From CAVQBC01 sp963848415 (GTDB taxonomy: Bacteria; Actinomycetota; Thermoleophilia; Solirubrobacterales; Solirubrobacteraceae): DNA of 64,000 nucleotides. A model generated the notes under the pieces. The model was given only the letters and a program-made list of their open reading frames with translations, did no database searches and was not told the DNA's origin. Shown here piece by piece: positions 25,427 through 34,510 of this stretch (position 1 is the stretch's first letter; each line of letters starts with the position of its first letter). The DNA lies in NCBI GenBank assembly GCA_963848415.1, contig CAWKDN010000001.1:868001-932000 (forward strand), given 5' to 3'. A program made the translations under genes and the position numbers.

Positions 25427-25846
25427 TCAGTCGGTTCCCCACGGGTTGTCGATCACGAAGCGCCAGGTGCCGTCTTCCTGACGCCGCAGCACATCCGCGT
25501 TGCTTGCGGCCAGCCGGACCGGTTCGCCGTCTGGTCCCGTGCCGTCGAACGACCAGACTCCGATCACGAGGGCGAGGTCGTCTACCTCGAGGACTCGTGT
25601 CACCTCGAGGTCGAGCTTGCCCCTCATGGAGATGAAGCCGGTCAGGGCCTCGCGGACGCCGGGTGCCCGGTGAGCGAGGCTCCCGGGCTCAGTTGCGAAG
25701 GCTGCTTCGCTCTCGTAGAGCGGCATGAGGCGTTCGAGATCCCCGGAGTTGATGCCGCTGACGATCGATTCGAGCACCTGCTCGGGCGTAGCAGTGGACA
25801 CGCCGTCCTGCTCTCGGCGGGGTGCGACGTCTACATCTGGCGCCAT
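25427..25846 (-). CDS. SnoaL/NTF2-like protein (DUF4440 type)
   Basis: A 139-residue protein of the cone-shaped alpha+beta barrel type. It has an N-terminal helix pair with LESIVSGINSGDLERLMPLYESEAAF, the middle VREALTGFI, and C-terminal strands ending DGTWRFVIDNPW. Such proteins are small hydrolases/isomerases or binding proteins; the function here is unknown. The start is set by AAAAGGAG about 7 nt upstream on the minus strand. It is divergent from the TetR gene and so probably its target. Confidence 0.75.
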   Translation of the reverse strand: MAPDVDVAPRREQDGVSTATPEQVLESIVSGINSGDLERLMPLYESEAAFATEPGSLAHRAPGVREALTGFISMRGKLDLEVTRVLEVDDLALVIGVWSFDGTGPDGEPVRLAASNADVLRRQEDGTWRFVIDNPWGTD

Positions 25847-25933
25847 CTGTGCTCTCCTTTTGATATACAGTAGTGAGGCGCGGAAATGCGGACGATACCC
25901 GCATCTGGGCGACCTGTCAAGATTGAAGACACG
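25847..25933. promoter_or_regulatory. Divergent promoter/operator between SnoaL-like and tetR genes
   Basis: An inverted repeat ATGCGG-N7-CCGCAT at 25886-25904 is a plausible TetR operator. An A/T-rich TTTTGATATACAGT stretch (about 25857-25870) reads as TACTGTATAT on the minus strand and can be a -10 box for the SnoaL-like gene. Confidence 0.45.
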
Positions 25934-26608
25934 ATGATGAGTCGCGAACCACCGTCTAAGCGCAAGTACGAGCTAAAGCAGCGCGCCGAGAAGATGGCCG
26001 AGACGCACCTGCGGATCACCGAGGCGGCGATCGAACTGCACGGAACGGTCGGGCCGTCCCGCACGACGCTGAGCGCGGTCGCCGAGCGGGCGGGCGTGGA
26101 GCGCCGCACCCTCTACCGCCACTTCCCCACCGAGGGCGACCTGTTCGCGGCTTGCTCGACCCACTACTTCAGCGCCAACCCGTGGCCGGATCTCGGCGAC
26201 TGGCGCGCCATTCGCGAGCCGCAGCAGCGACTCGCGCTGGCCCTCGACGAGCTCTACGCCTACTACGAGCGCACCGAGCCGATGCTCAGCAACGTGCTCC
26301 GCGACGCCGAGCTCCTCGACATCGCCCGCGACGCCGCGGCCCCGCTACACGCGTACCTCGAAGAAGCCGCCGAGATCCTCACCATCGGCCGTCAAGCCCG
26401 CGGCCGAAGACGACAACTCCTCGGGGGAGCATTGCGCCACGCCCTCGCCTTTGCAACCTGGCGCTCACTCTCGACCAACGGCCTCGGGCGATCAGATGCG
26501 GCGAAGCTCATCACCGCACTCGTCGAAGCCGCTGACGGCGATCGCCGAAACTCCCCACCCTCGATCACCGAACCCCCCCACATACTCACCTCCGGGCCGG
26601 CCGTGTAG
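25934..26608 (+). CDS. TetR/AcrR family transcriptional regulator
   Basis: A 224-residue regulator. The N-terminal HTH is clear: RITEAAIELHGTVGPSRTTLSAVAERAGVERRTLYRHFPTEGDLF, here split by its helices. The C-terminal ligand domain is all helical and ends in a polar tail. I chose ATG 25934 because an upstream in-frame ATG (25886) lies inside the inverted repeat that looks like the operator. It probably represses the divergent SnoaL-like gene and itself in response to a small hydrophobic ligand. Confidence 0.85.
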   Translation: MMSREPPSKRKYELKQRAEKMAETHLRITEAAIELHGTVGPSRTTLSAVAERAGVERRTLYRHFPTEGDLFAACSTHYFSANPWPDLGDWRAIREPQQRLALALDELYAYYERTEPMLSNVLRDAELLDIARDAAAPLHAYLEEAAEILTIGRQARGRRRQLLGGALRHALAFATWRSLSTNGLGRSDAAKLITALVEAADGDRRNSPPSITEPPHILTSGPAV

Positions 26609-26662
26609 GAGGCCCGGGTACTCAAACCGTTTGAGCTGCAGAGCACGACCGCCGTTCTGCGT

Positions 26663-26777
26663 CATCGCCGGTCCGGCGCGCGGGCGGCCCTGGTCAAGCG
26701 CCAAGGTACGCGTAGAACTCCGCCGGCTCGCCGCCCAAGCGGGCGTCAGGCGCTGCTTCGCTCCGCTACCGCCCTGA
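26663..26777 (+). pseudogene. Recombinase fragment (plus strand)
   Basis: A short frame reads ARGRPWSSAKVRVELRRLAA, then QAGVRRCFAP. This matches the segment before the His-x-x-Arg motif in the decayed recombinase at 30366-31065 (TRGRPWSSAGVRVEFRRLAA, QAGVRRRFAP), but on the opposite strand. About 38 residues remain. The rest of the 26609-26989 interval shows no gene. Confidence 0.6.
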
Positions 26778-26989
26778 GGGTCAGGTCCGGCGAGTGGGCG
26801 CTGGACTCCGCGCGCTGAGATCAGTGTCGGAACGGACGACGACCAGCAGTCGTGACGCGGGGCCCGGCGCCATCGCGACGCGCGATTGCGCTAGTGGGCG
26901 CGGGATTGCGCGCGCTATCGCGTGTGCCTCGAGGCAGCAGTGACACCTGACGCGCTGACCCCGGCTGAGAGTCTGGTCATGATGAGCAC

Positions 26990-27388
26990 ATGACCGACCG
27001 CGATGACTTCCTAACTTGGGTCAATACTGCGCTGTACGACGCAGAGCGCGCACTGCACAACGGCGACGCGGCCCCCCGCCGTGCGCTCTGGTCGCGCAAC
27101 GAGCCCGTCAGTGTCCTGGGGGCATGGCGCAACGCTAACGGCCAGCAGGAGCTCGACGAGCTCTTTGCCTCCCTCGGCGAGGGCTTCTCGGACTGCACAT
27201 CGTTCGGATTCGAGCTAGTCGCGTACGACGTGGTCGGGGACGTGGCCTACACCGCCGGCTTCGAGCACACCTCGGCCTCCGTCGACGGCCAGCCGCGCAC
27301 GTACACCCTGCGGGCCACGCAGGTTTACCGTCGCGAGGAGGGCGAGTGGCGGGTCGCGCATCGCCATGGGGACACCGTGACCGGTTGA
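26990..27388 (+). CDS. SnoaL/NTF2-like protein
   Basis: A 132-residue protein, ATG 26990. Helices LTWVNTALYDAERALHNGDA, the WSRNEPVSVLGAW strand, a central VAYTAGFEHTSASVDG hairpin and C-terminal RATQVYRREEGEWRVAHRH follow the SnoaL-like/DUF4440 pattern. The RHGDTV end is typical for ketosteroid-isomerase-like folds. It is a single gene within the island; no substrate can be assigned. Third-position bias is a little lower than in core genes. Confidence 0.75.
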   Translation: MTDRDDFLTWVNTALYDAERALHNGDAAPRRALWSRNEPVSVLGAWRNANGQQELDELFASLGEGFSDCTSFGFELVAYDVVGDVAYTAGFEHTSASVDGQPRTYTLRATQVYRREEGEWRVAHRHGDTVTG

Positions 27389-27667
27389 GGGGACATCGCC
27401 CCGAATGACAGCGCGTCGCTTCGGCCCGGGTGGGCATGCGGCATAGTCGCCGTAGCTTCTCGTTTCGCCTGCTTGCGCAACTCAGCCATATCGCTGCGTG
27501 AGTGCTCCTTCCAGGAACGGAGCAGGCCACTTACGCCGCGTGTGTTGCTGCTTCGCAATGATTGGAGCACCCTCTGGGCTGCTAGTGACCCCCGGGTTCC
27601 TGGCTGGCGATCTGGACGAGGACCGACGGCGAGGAAGTCGTCAGCTTCCCCGCCACCGGTCGCGGCG

Positions 27668-28362
27668 TCACAGCGCGAGCGAGCTGTGTACGGGGACCAT
27701 CGGCGCGCGGCGGGCGTGGACGGTGTCGATGATCTCTGTGTTGTCGATGCCTTGTAGGTAACCGGGGTGATGCCGAGGTTGGTGTGCCCAAGCTGGCCTG
27801 GATGACGATCAGCGGCACACCCTCGCGGGCCATCTCGACGGCGTGCGCGTGGCGGAGTTGGTGCGGCGCAAAGCGTCGCCGCACACCGGCCTCGCGGGCG
27901 ACGCGGCGCAGCTCGCAGCGGCGGCGGCGGCCGCCCAGGGCCGCCCGCGCGTGGCGCCGTTGACGACGCAGAACAGCGGCCCAACCGGCAGCTCGACCTG
28001 GGCCTGGAGCCAGGGCGCGAGCTGCTCCCAGGCCCAGTCGTCCATGCCGACCTCGCGGCGGCGGCCGCCCTTGCCGCGCCGCACCAGCAGCGATCCGCGA
28101 CGCGCGTCCAGGTCGGCCTCGGCAAGCGCGAGCGCCTCGTGGATGCGCAGGCCGGCGCGCCACAGCACGACGATCAGCCGCGCAGCCGGCGGCCGTGGAC
28201 GCTGTCGCCCGCTTGGCGCATCACGGTGACGATCTCCTCGATCGTGGGCGGGTCGGCGGGGTAGCGCATTCCCTTGTTGCGCGGCGGCCGGCCGGCGTGG
28301 AACTCCGGCAGCGTGGCGGGTGAGCGACGGCGGCCGGCGGCATCGAGCATCAGCTCGGACAT
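27668..28362 (-). pseudogene. Decayed tyrosine recombinase, copy 2
   Basis: The reading frame starts at ATG 28362 (AAGRRRSPATLPEFHAGR) and hits TGA at 28174 through loss of one base. It continues in a second frame (LWRAGLRIHEALALAEADL, LLVRRGKGGRRREVGMDDW), moves to a third with the intact His-x-x-Arg motif (FAPHQLRHAHAVEMAREG), then in further frames shows LGHTNLGIT and the end LQGIDNTEIIDTVHARRAP, closing at 27668. At least three frame changes rule out a working protein. It is closely related to the copy at 30366-31065 and to the fragment at 37282-37590. Confidence 0.8.
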
Positions 28363-28600
28363 GGCCCCTCCTCGGGTATCGGAAACGGACCGAGGCTCCT
28401 CTCTGGGGTGGCCCGCCGCCGCACCGTCACTGCCACGTAGGAAAGCGCACTTCGCTCGCGCGCGACCTCGTTCGCGCTGCAGACCAAACAGCAGCGCGTC
28501 GTCAACGTGAGCACGAACACCGGGATGCCCCAGGCATGGATAGGAACAGTCCGCCCGTCGGCTGCTGTTAACGGATGCAGGAGCCGACGGCCTTCGATCG

Positions 28601-30040
28601 CGCGCCGCCGGGCGCCTGGTCCTCGTCCGGAGCGGGCGTGAGCGGCGGCTGTGTGAGGACGGCTGCCTTCAAACACCGGAGCGCCAGTCCGCGGAGCGCT
28701 CGCGAGCAAGGATGGGTGCTCGATTCGATCGCGATCGTGAGCGAAGCGTTGAGCCTGGCAGCCACCGCGAGTGCCGACGGGGGCCGTCGCGCTCGCGGAC
28801 TTTGGTACGTAGCTCGCGTCACCGTTGACACCCCCGCGCCGATTGTGGTCTGCTTGCCCCAGGACGACCCGACTCCAGTGGCCGCCTCAAACAGAGGGGA
28901 TTCACATGAGCGCGACGGGGATTGACGAGGCCAAGCTCGAGGCCTTCATGGGGCAAGCGGTTACCGACATGGGCGCGATCATTAGCGCGCCGCTGATGGT
29001 GATCGGCGAGAAGCTCGGCCTGTATAAGGCTATGGCTGGTGCCGGGCCGCTGAGCTCGCAGGAAGTGGCGGAGCGCTCTGGCGCAGCCGAGCGCTACGTG
29101 CGGGAGTGGCTTCGGAACCAGGCAGCCGGCGGCTACGTGACCTATGACCCCGAAAGCGACCGCTATACGCTGCCCGACGAGCACGCGCTTGCGCTCGCGG
29201 ATGAGGACAGCCCGTTCTACATCCTGGGCGTCTATGAATCGATCGCGTCCTTATACGCCGACGAAGACCAGATCCTCGAGGCGTTCCGAAGCGGCGGAGG
29301 AATGGGCTGGCACGAGCACGACCACCGCCTGTTCCGCGGCACCGAGCGATTCTTCCGACCCGGCTACCGCGCCCACCTCATCGCCGAATGGATCCCGGCG
29401 CTGGACGGTGTGAAGGAGAAGCTCGAGCGAGGCGCGAAGGTCGCCGATGTCGGCTGCGGGCACGGAGCATCGACGGTCATCATGGCCGAAGCATTCCCGA
29501 ACTCCGAATTCATCGGATTCGACTACCACGACGCATCGATCGAGCGTGCGCGCGAGGCGGCCAGAGACGCGGGCGTCCAGGACCGCATCACGTTCGAGGT
29601 GGCGTCGGCCAAGGACTACCCGGCGGGCGGCTACGACCTTGTCTGCGTGTTCGACTGCCTGCACGATATGGGCGACCCCGTGGGCGCCTCGGCGCATGTG
29701 TTGCAGACGCTGGACGCCGACGGCACGTGGATGATCGTCGAGCCGTTTGCCAACGACCGCGTCGAGGAGAACCTCAATCCGGTGGGGCGCGTTTTCTACG
29801 GAGCTTCAACGGTGATCTGCACGCCGGCGTCGCTCGACCAGGAGGTCGGTCTCGCGCTAGGCGCGCAGGCGGGCGAGGCGCGGCTAACCGAGGTACTCAA
29901 GCAGGGCGGGTTCAGTCGCGTGCGCCGCGCCACCGAAACGCCGTTCAACCTCATCCTCGAGGCAAGACCGTAGCGGCGGGCGCGCAGTCGCTTCGCACGT
30001 TTGCGAGAGCCTCTGTACGCCCGCGCGGGACGCCCGCTCA
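28601..30040 (+). repeat. Copy B of the 1.44-kb direct repeat
   Basis: It is the same orientation and content as 17498-18937, offset 11103. Differences seen: G to A in the leader, A to G and G to A inside the gene (both silent as far as the proteins show), and A to G after the stop. The 9.66 kb between the copies could be lost or amplified by homologous recombination. Confidence 0.9.
28906..29973 (+). CDS. Class I SAM-dependent methyltransferase with N-terminal winged helix (copy B)
   Basis: A 355-residue protein identical in sequence to the product of the gene at 17803 as far as I can read. It has the same winged-helix part, motif I (VADVGCGHGAS) and ribosome site, and the same upstream palindrome (28726-28737) and TTGACA. 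It therefore doubles the dosage of this enzyme rather than adding a new activity. Selection or very recent duplication must explain the identity. It lies between two decayed recombinase genes. Confidence 0.85.
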   Translation: MSATGIDEAKLEAFMGQAVTDMGAIISAPLMVIGEKLGLYKAMAGAGPLSSQEVAERSGAAERYVREWLRNQAAGGYVTYDPESDRYTLPDEHALALADEDSPFYILGVYESIASLYADEDQILEAFRSGGGMGWHEHDHRLFRGTERFFRPGYRAHLIAEWIPALDGVKEKLERGAKVADVGCGHGASTVIMAEAFPNSEFIGFDYHDASIERAREAARDAGVQDRITFEVASAKDYPAGGYDLVCVFDCLHDMGDPVGASAHVLQTLDADGTWMIVEPFANDRVEENLNPVGRVFYGASTVICTPASLDQEVGLALGAQAGEARLTEVLKQGGFSRVRRATETPFNLILEARP

Positions 30041-30365
30041 CGATGATGAGCAGGCGCGCGGGGTGAGACTCCTGCTTCTCAGCAAAGGAGCTGTCTTGGC
30101 GCACCGGTTCGACCATCCGCTCGCTGCACTGATGGACGCATACGAGCAGCGGTCGGCACGCGACGCGAAGCGAGATGCCCGCGTCTCCTTTGACAAGCGG
30201 GCGTCTTCACCGGCCGGGAAGTTCACGCCTGCTCGGGACGAGCAGGGGGTGCCGGACGGTCAGCGGCGGGCCGTCGTGACGCTCGCATCTGGAATGCGGA
30301 AGCGGTCGCCCGTGAGGGCGTGGCGGGACCGCCGGCGGCGACCCCGCCGTTACCCACACGGTTGG
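30041..30365. other. Spacer with a weak plus-strand ORF
   Basis: A TTG at 30096 with AAAGGAG upstream opens a plus-strand frame (AHRFDHPLAALMDAYEQRSA) that runs through this stretch into the antisense of the recombinase pseudogene. No family is recognised; it may be the 5' remnant of a truncated gene. The stretch also holds ATGCCCGC/GCGGGCGT inverted arms near 30176-30210. Confidence 0.3.
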
Positions 30366-31065
30366 TCAGAGCTGCAGTCCGGCGATGGCGGACATCATCG
30401 GCGCTCGCCGGGCATGGACGGTGGCGATGATTTCCTCGGTGTCGATGCCCTGCAGGTAGATGCTGGTGGTGCCGAGGTTGGCGTGCCCGAGCTGGCGCTG
30501 GATGACGTTGAGCGGCACGCCTTCGCGGGCGAGCTCGACGGCGTGCGCGTGGCGAGCTGGTGCGGCGCGAATCGGCGCCGCACGCCCGCCTGGGCGGCGA
30601 GCCGCCGGAACTCGACCCGGACTCCGGCGCTCGACCACGGCCGGCCTCGCGTCGGTCCGTCGATGATGTAGAACAGCGGCCCGACCGGCAGCTCGACGCG
30701 AGCGCCGAGCCAGGGCGACAGCTGCTCCCAACCCCAGGCGTCCATGCCGATCTCGCGCCGACGGCCACCCTTGCCGCGACGCACGAGCAGCGACCCCCGC
30801 CGCGGGTCGAGGTCGCGCTCGCCCAGCGCGAGCGTCTCCTGGACGCGCAGTCCGCCGCGCCAGAGCACGACCTCAGCGCCCGCAGGCGAGCGCCGTGGCG
30901 ATCATCGGCGGTCTGGCGCATCACCGCGATGATCTCCTCCACGGTTGGCGGGTCGGCGGGATAGAGCTGCCCCTTGTTGCGCGGTGCGCGACCGGCGTGG
31001 TAGCCCGGCAGAGTCGCGGGCGAGCGCCGCCGGCCGGCGGCATCGAGCACAGCAGAGACGGTCAT
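30366..31065 (-). pseudogene. Decayed tyrosine recombinase, copy 3
   Basis: It keeps a good ribosome site (GGGAGGAG) and ATG 31065, then AAGRRRSPATLPGYHAGRAP and VEEIIAVMRQTADD. A lost base near 30870 moves the reading into the frame of LWRGGLRVQETLALGERDL (first catalytic Arg), and another lost base in the His-x-x-Arg box (HQL-RHAHAV) moves it to the frame of VIQRQLGHANLGTTSIYLQG (catalytic His and Tyr). Joined, the parts make a complete small recombinase of about 230 residues, so decay is recent or the two single-base losses are assembly errors. Confidence 0.85.
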
Positions 31066-31458
31066 GGGATCTCCTCCCAATCGCACGGCGGACAGAGCCC
31101 GGCGCTCTACCAGCGCCGGCGCGTCCCCCGGGCCAGCGTCATGTCGGAGATCGCCCCTCGCTTCGGCTCTGCGACGCGCAAGCCGGCGGCCCGTCGGCCA
31201 GGTGCCCGAGGCTCGTCCTGAGCTGGCGACGTGGCGGCACCGGAGATGAGACTCCTGCTTCGAGCTGGACGCGTAGACCGTGAAACGGCGAGGCTCGCGT
31301 CGGGCCGCTCGCGGCTCGTGTGTTCGGTGGCGAGTCCAGTGCGTCGTCGAGCCGAGGAGCGAATCACCTGTCGCGGGCGGCGTTCCAGGCGGCCGACTTT
31401 CTCGTCCGGGATCTCCGCGAGCGCCGGCGTGTCGCGGCTCCGTAGAGTGGCCGGAGCC
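31066..31458. other. Intergenic stretch without a gene
   Basis: I see no supported gene in these 393 bases. The sequence GAGACTCCTGCTTC occurs here near 31247 and also near 30064, a short dispersed repeat. Confidence 0.4.
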
Positions 31459-32518
31459 ATGACGCCGCGGGGCACCGACTGGGGCTTGGCGCTGTTGTGG
31501 CGCTCGGTCTCGCGAGCGGCCTGGCGACCTGGTTTGCCGGGTCCCCGGGTGGCACGTGGGTGTTCGGTGCGCACGCGCTCGCGGGCATCGCACTCGCGAT
31601 CCTGTTGGTGTTCAAGCTGCGCCGTGTGCTGCCGGGCGTAGGCGCGCGGGTGCGCCGTGATCGTCGCACGCTGCGCGGCCTGGTGGCGCTCGGCCTCGTG
31701 CTGGCGGTGCTGGTCAGCGGCATCGGGTGGTCGTCCGCGGGCCGGGTTGGTTTCGCGGGCTACACGGTGCTGTTCTGGCACGGCGTGCTCGGCGCGCTGC
31801 TGGCGGTCGTGGTGCTCGCTCACGCGAGTGTGCGGGCCAAGCGCCCGCGCGGGCGCGATCTCGCCGATCGGCGCCGGTTCCTCACGGCGGCCGCGCTCGG
31901 CGCGCGTCTCACTGGTCGCCTGGCAGGTGCAGCGCCCGCTGCAGCGGGCGCTCGGCCTGCCCGGCGCCCGGCGGCGGTTCACCGGTTCCTACGAGGTCGG
32001 CTCGTTCGCCGGCAACGCGTTCCCGGCGACCTCGTGGGTCGCCGATCGGCCGCGGCCGATCGCGGACGGCTACCGGCTAACGGTCGCCGGACGCGTGCGG
32101 CGGCCGCGCGCGGTCACCGCCGCCGAGCTGGACCGCGGCGACGCGCTGACGGCCACGCTGGACTGCACCGGCGGCTTCTTCTCGACCCAGCACTGGCGCG
32201 GCGTCTCGCTCGGCCGCCTGCTCGACGAGGTCGGCGTCGAGCCCGGCGCTCGCCATGTGCGCGTGATCTCGCGCACCGGGTACCGCTGGAGCTTCGGCCT
32301 CGACGACGCGCGCGCGCTGCTGCTCGCTACCCACCTCGGCGGGGAGCCGCTCGCCCACCGCCCACGGCGCGCCGTGCCGCCTCGTCGCCCCGGGACGGCG
32401 CGGGTTGCAGTGGGTCAAGTGGGTCGAGCGCGTCGAGGCCCACGAGGACCCCGACCCGGGCGCCGCCGCCTCGACGCTGTGGAGCAGCTTCACCGCGGCG
32501 GGGCGCGGCGCCGCGTGA
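31459..32518 (+). pseudogene. Membrane-anchored molybdopterin (SUOX-type) oxidoreductase, frameshifted
   Basis: Three reading frames join into one protein of about 350 residues: MTPRGTDWGLALL, then four hydrophobic helices (ALGLASGLATWFAG ... TVLFWHGVLGALLAVVVLAH), then a molybdopterin-binding sulfite-oxidase-type domain (GSFAGNAFPATSWVADRP, ATLDCTGGFFSTQHWRGV with the conserved Cys, and HGAPCRLVAPGRRGLQWVKW near the end). Frame changes fall near 31495, 31905 and 32355. An intact version would be a membrane-bound periplasmic molybdoenzyme with a haem- or quinone-linked anchor. Decay or sequencing error cannot be told apart here. Confidence 0.75.
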
Positions 32519-32595
32519 CCGCCAATCGTCGATCAACACCAACCGTCGTGGCGCACAGGGTGCTGTGAGTAGCGAGCATGGTGCGGATGTCAGCC

Positions 32596-32723
32596 GAGAG
32601 GCCCGCACGTCGTCCGTAGCGGGCACCTCCGAAAGCCGAGCGAGACGCCCGCTTGTCGTCCGCGGCGGGAGTGATCGGTCGCCTGGCAGAGACGCCCGCT
32701 CGTCCGCGCAAGCGGAGGGAACG
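32596..32723. repeat. Three hairpin-forming repeats upstream of LuxR-type gene
   Basis: Units begin at 32596, 32642 and 32690 with GAGA(G/C)GCCCGC and continue with TCGTCCG. The first two close with GCGGG, so each can fold CCCGC...GCGGG; the third pairs CCGCT...AGCGG. Spacing is 46 and 48 bp. Related GACGCCCGCT/AGCGGGCGTC arms occur elsewhere in the island (18927, 30030, 30200). Confidence 0.55.
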
Positions 32724-32752
32724 GCGTGCACTGAGCGGAATAAGATCGCGTC

Positions 32753-34441
32753 GTGCAAGCGGATGCCGAGGCTGATGCCGAAGTGCTTCTGGCAAGGGCG
32801 CAGCAGGCGATCGAGGCCGGTGATTGGTCCGCCGCCAGGGCGGCGTTCGAGGCGGTGCTCGAGTACGAGGCATCAGGGGAGGTGCTGTTCGGGCTCGGCG
32901 TCGCGTTGTGGTGGCTCGGTGAGACCGAGGGCTCGCTTCGTCGCTGGGAGCGGGCTTACGCGGCGTTTCGCCATCGGTCCGACCCGGAGCAGGCTGTGCT
33001 TGCCGCGTTCTATCTCTCGCTCGCCTATCGAATGAGCCTCGGCAACCACGCCCGCGCGCGAGGTTGGCTGGGCCGCGCGGCCAGTCTGGTCGAGGAGTTC
33101 GACCTCGGCCCCATGAACGGTTGGGTCCTGGTCGGCCGCGCCTACGTCGCCACTGACACCGGACATCCCCAGGCGGGTGAGGGGTACGCGCGCGAGGCGC
33201 GGGAGATCGCCCGTGAAGCGGGGGACGCCGACTTGGAGCTGTGCGCGATCAGCGAGCTCGGCGCGGCGCTGGTCGAACTGGGACGGGGCGAGGAGGGTGT
33301 CGCCCTGCTCGACGAGGCGATGGCTGGGGCTCTTGCCGGGGAGGGCGGCGATCTCGACACCATCGTGCTGATCAGTTGCCGGACGATCACGTCGTGCAGC
33401 CGCGGTGGCGACCTGGCGCGGGCCACCCAGTGGGTCCGGGCCGCCGACGACTTCCATCAGCGTTACGGCTCTCCCCACCTCTACACGACGTGCCGGACTC
33501 ACTACGGCGCCATCCTGTTCGCGACCGGCAAGTGGGAGCAGGCCGAGCAGGAACTGGAGGCCGCGCTCAAGATCGGAAAGGGGGCGGAGCCGGCGCTGCA
33601 CGCCGAGGCGCTGTCGAAGCTCGCCGAGCTGCGCCTCGCACAGGGCCGGACAGAGGAGGCGGCGCGCCTCCTCGCCGGCTACGAGGATCATCCGGCGACG
33701 GCATACGCGGTTGCTGCGCTCCATCTCGCCGGAGGCAGCACCGCGGTGGCTTCGTCGGTCCTGCGTCGGCGGCTGCGGGAGCTCGACGAGGGATCCCTGG
33801 GGGGTGCGGCCCTGGTCGAGCTGCTCGCCGAGGCCGAGATCGCGCAAGGGGCGGTGGAGGAAGCGGCGACGCGCGCGAAGCGACTCGCGCAGCTCGGCTC
33901 CGGCTTGGGCTCCGAGCTGCTCGTTGCGCGCGGCGAACGCGCGCTTGGATGCGCCCTGGTCGCAGGTGGAGATCGCGAGGCCGCGATGTCCCATCTCGAG
34001 CGGGCGCTTGCGGCCTTCGGCCGCCTCGAGATGCCGCTCGACGTCGCCCGGACCCGATTGTCCCTGGCCCGAGCGCTCGCCGCAGGGGACCCGGAGACCG
34101 CGATCGCCGAGGCGCGGAGCGCCCTGGCCTGCTGCGAGGACCTCGGTGCCGCGCGTGACGCCGACGCGGCGGCCGGCTTCCTGCGCGAGCTGGGAGTGAA
34201 GGCCGCTCGCGCCGGACCGAAGGACGTCGGCGTGCTCACCAAGCGCGAGCTCGGGGTGCTCGGGCTCTTGGGAGAGGGCCTCTCCAACCCCGACATCGCC
34301 GAGCGCCTGTTCATCAGCCGCAAGACGGTCGAGCATCACGTCGCCAGCGTGCTGTTTAAGCTCGATCTCAGGGGCCGCGGCGAGGCCGCCGCCTACGCCG
34401 TGCGCCAGCTCGATCCGAAGCGGGTCTCCGCCACGAAATAG
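32753..34441 (+). CDS. LuxR-family transcriptional regulator with TPR-like array
   Basis: A 562-residue protein. Residues 1-480 are helical repeats of the TPR/MalT type (LARAQQAIEAGDWSAARAAF, ALGCALVAGGDREAAMSHLE), with no ATPase domain before them. The C-terminus is a LuxR HTH (LTKRELGVLGLLGEGLSNPD, IAERLFISRKTVEHHVASVL). The GTG start lies 6 nt after TAAGAT, with no Shine-Dalgarno sequence, so it is a likely leaderless transcript. It probably controls the FAD oxidoreductase gene directly downstream. The lack of a STAND ATPase makes it smaller than typical LAL regulators. Confidence 0.87.
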   Translation: MQADAEADAEVLLARAQQAIEAGDWSAARAAFEAVLEYEASGEVLFGLGVALWWLGETEGSLRRWERAYAAFRHRSDPEQAVLAAFYLSLAYRMSLGNHARARGWLGRAASLVEEFDLGPMNGWVLVGRAYVATDTGHPQAGEGYAREAREIAREAGDADLELCAISELGAALVELGRGEEGVALLDEAMAGALAGEGGDLDTIVLISCRTITSCSRGGDLARATQWVRAADDFHQRYGSPHLYTTCRTHYGAILFATGKWEQAEQELEAALKIGKGAEPALHAEALSKLAELRLAQGRTEEAARLLAGYEDHPATAYAVAALHLAGGSTAVASSVLRRRLRELDEGSLGGAALVELLAEAEIAQGAVEEAATRAKRLAQLGSGLGSELLVARGERALGCALVAGGDREAAMSHLERALAAFGRLEMPLDVARTRLSLARALAAGDPETAIAEARSALACCEDLGAARDADAAAGFLRELGVKAARAGPKDVGVLTKRELGVLGLLGEGLSNPDIAERLFISRKTVEHHVASVLFKLDLRGRGEAAAYAVRQLDPKRVSATK

Positions 34442-34510
34442 GCGATCTCACCGATGCTCGCGGTCCACGCGCGCGGCAGTCTCGTCGCGACGACCATGAG
34501 GAGACGCGAG

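Noticed and set aside
29388..30671. A 427-codon plus-strand frame through methyltransferase copy B and beyond
   Set aside because: It is out of frame with the methyltransferase and then antisense to the recombinase pseudogene; the first half repeats the shadow frame of copy A.
32596..32723. CRISPR-like spaced repeats
   Set aside because: Only three degenerate units with spacers of under 30 bp and no cas gene; they are hairpin repeats, not a CRISPR array.
32873..34339. A 488-codon minus-strand frame opposite the LuxR-type gene
   Set aside because: It is an antisense shadow of a gene with clear HTH motifs on the plus strand; no motif of its own.
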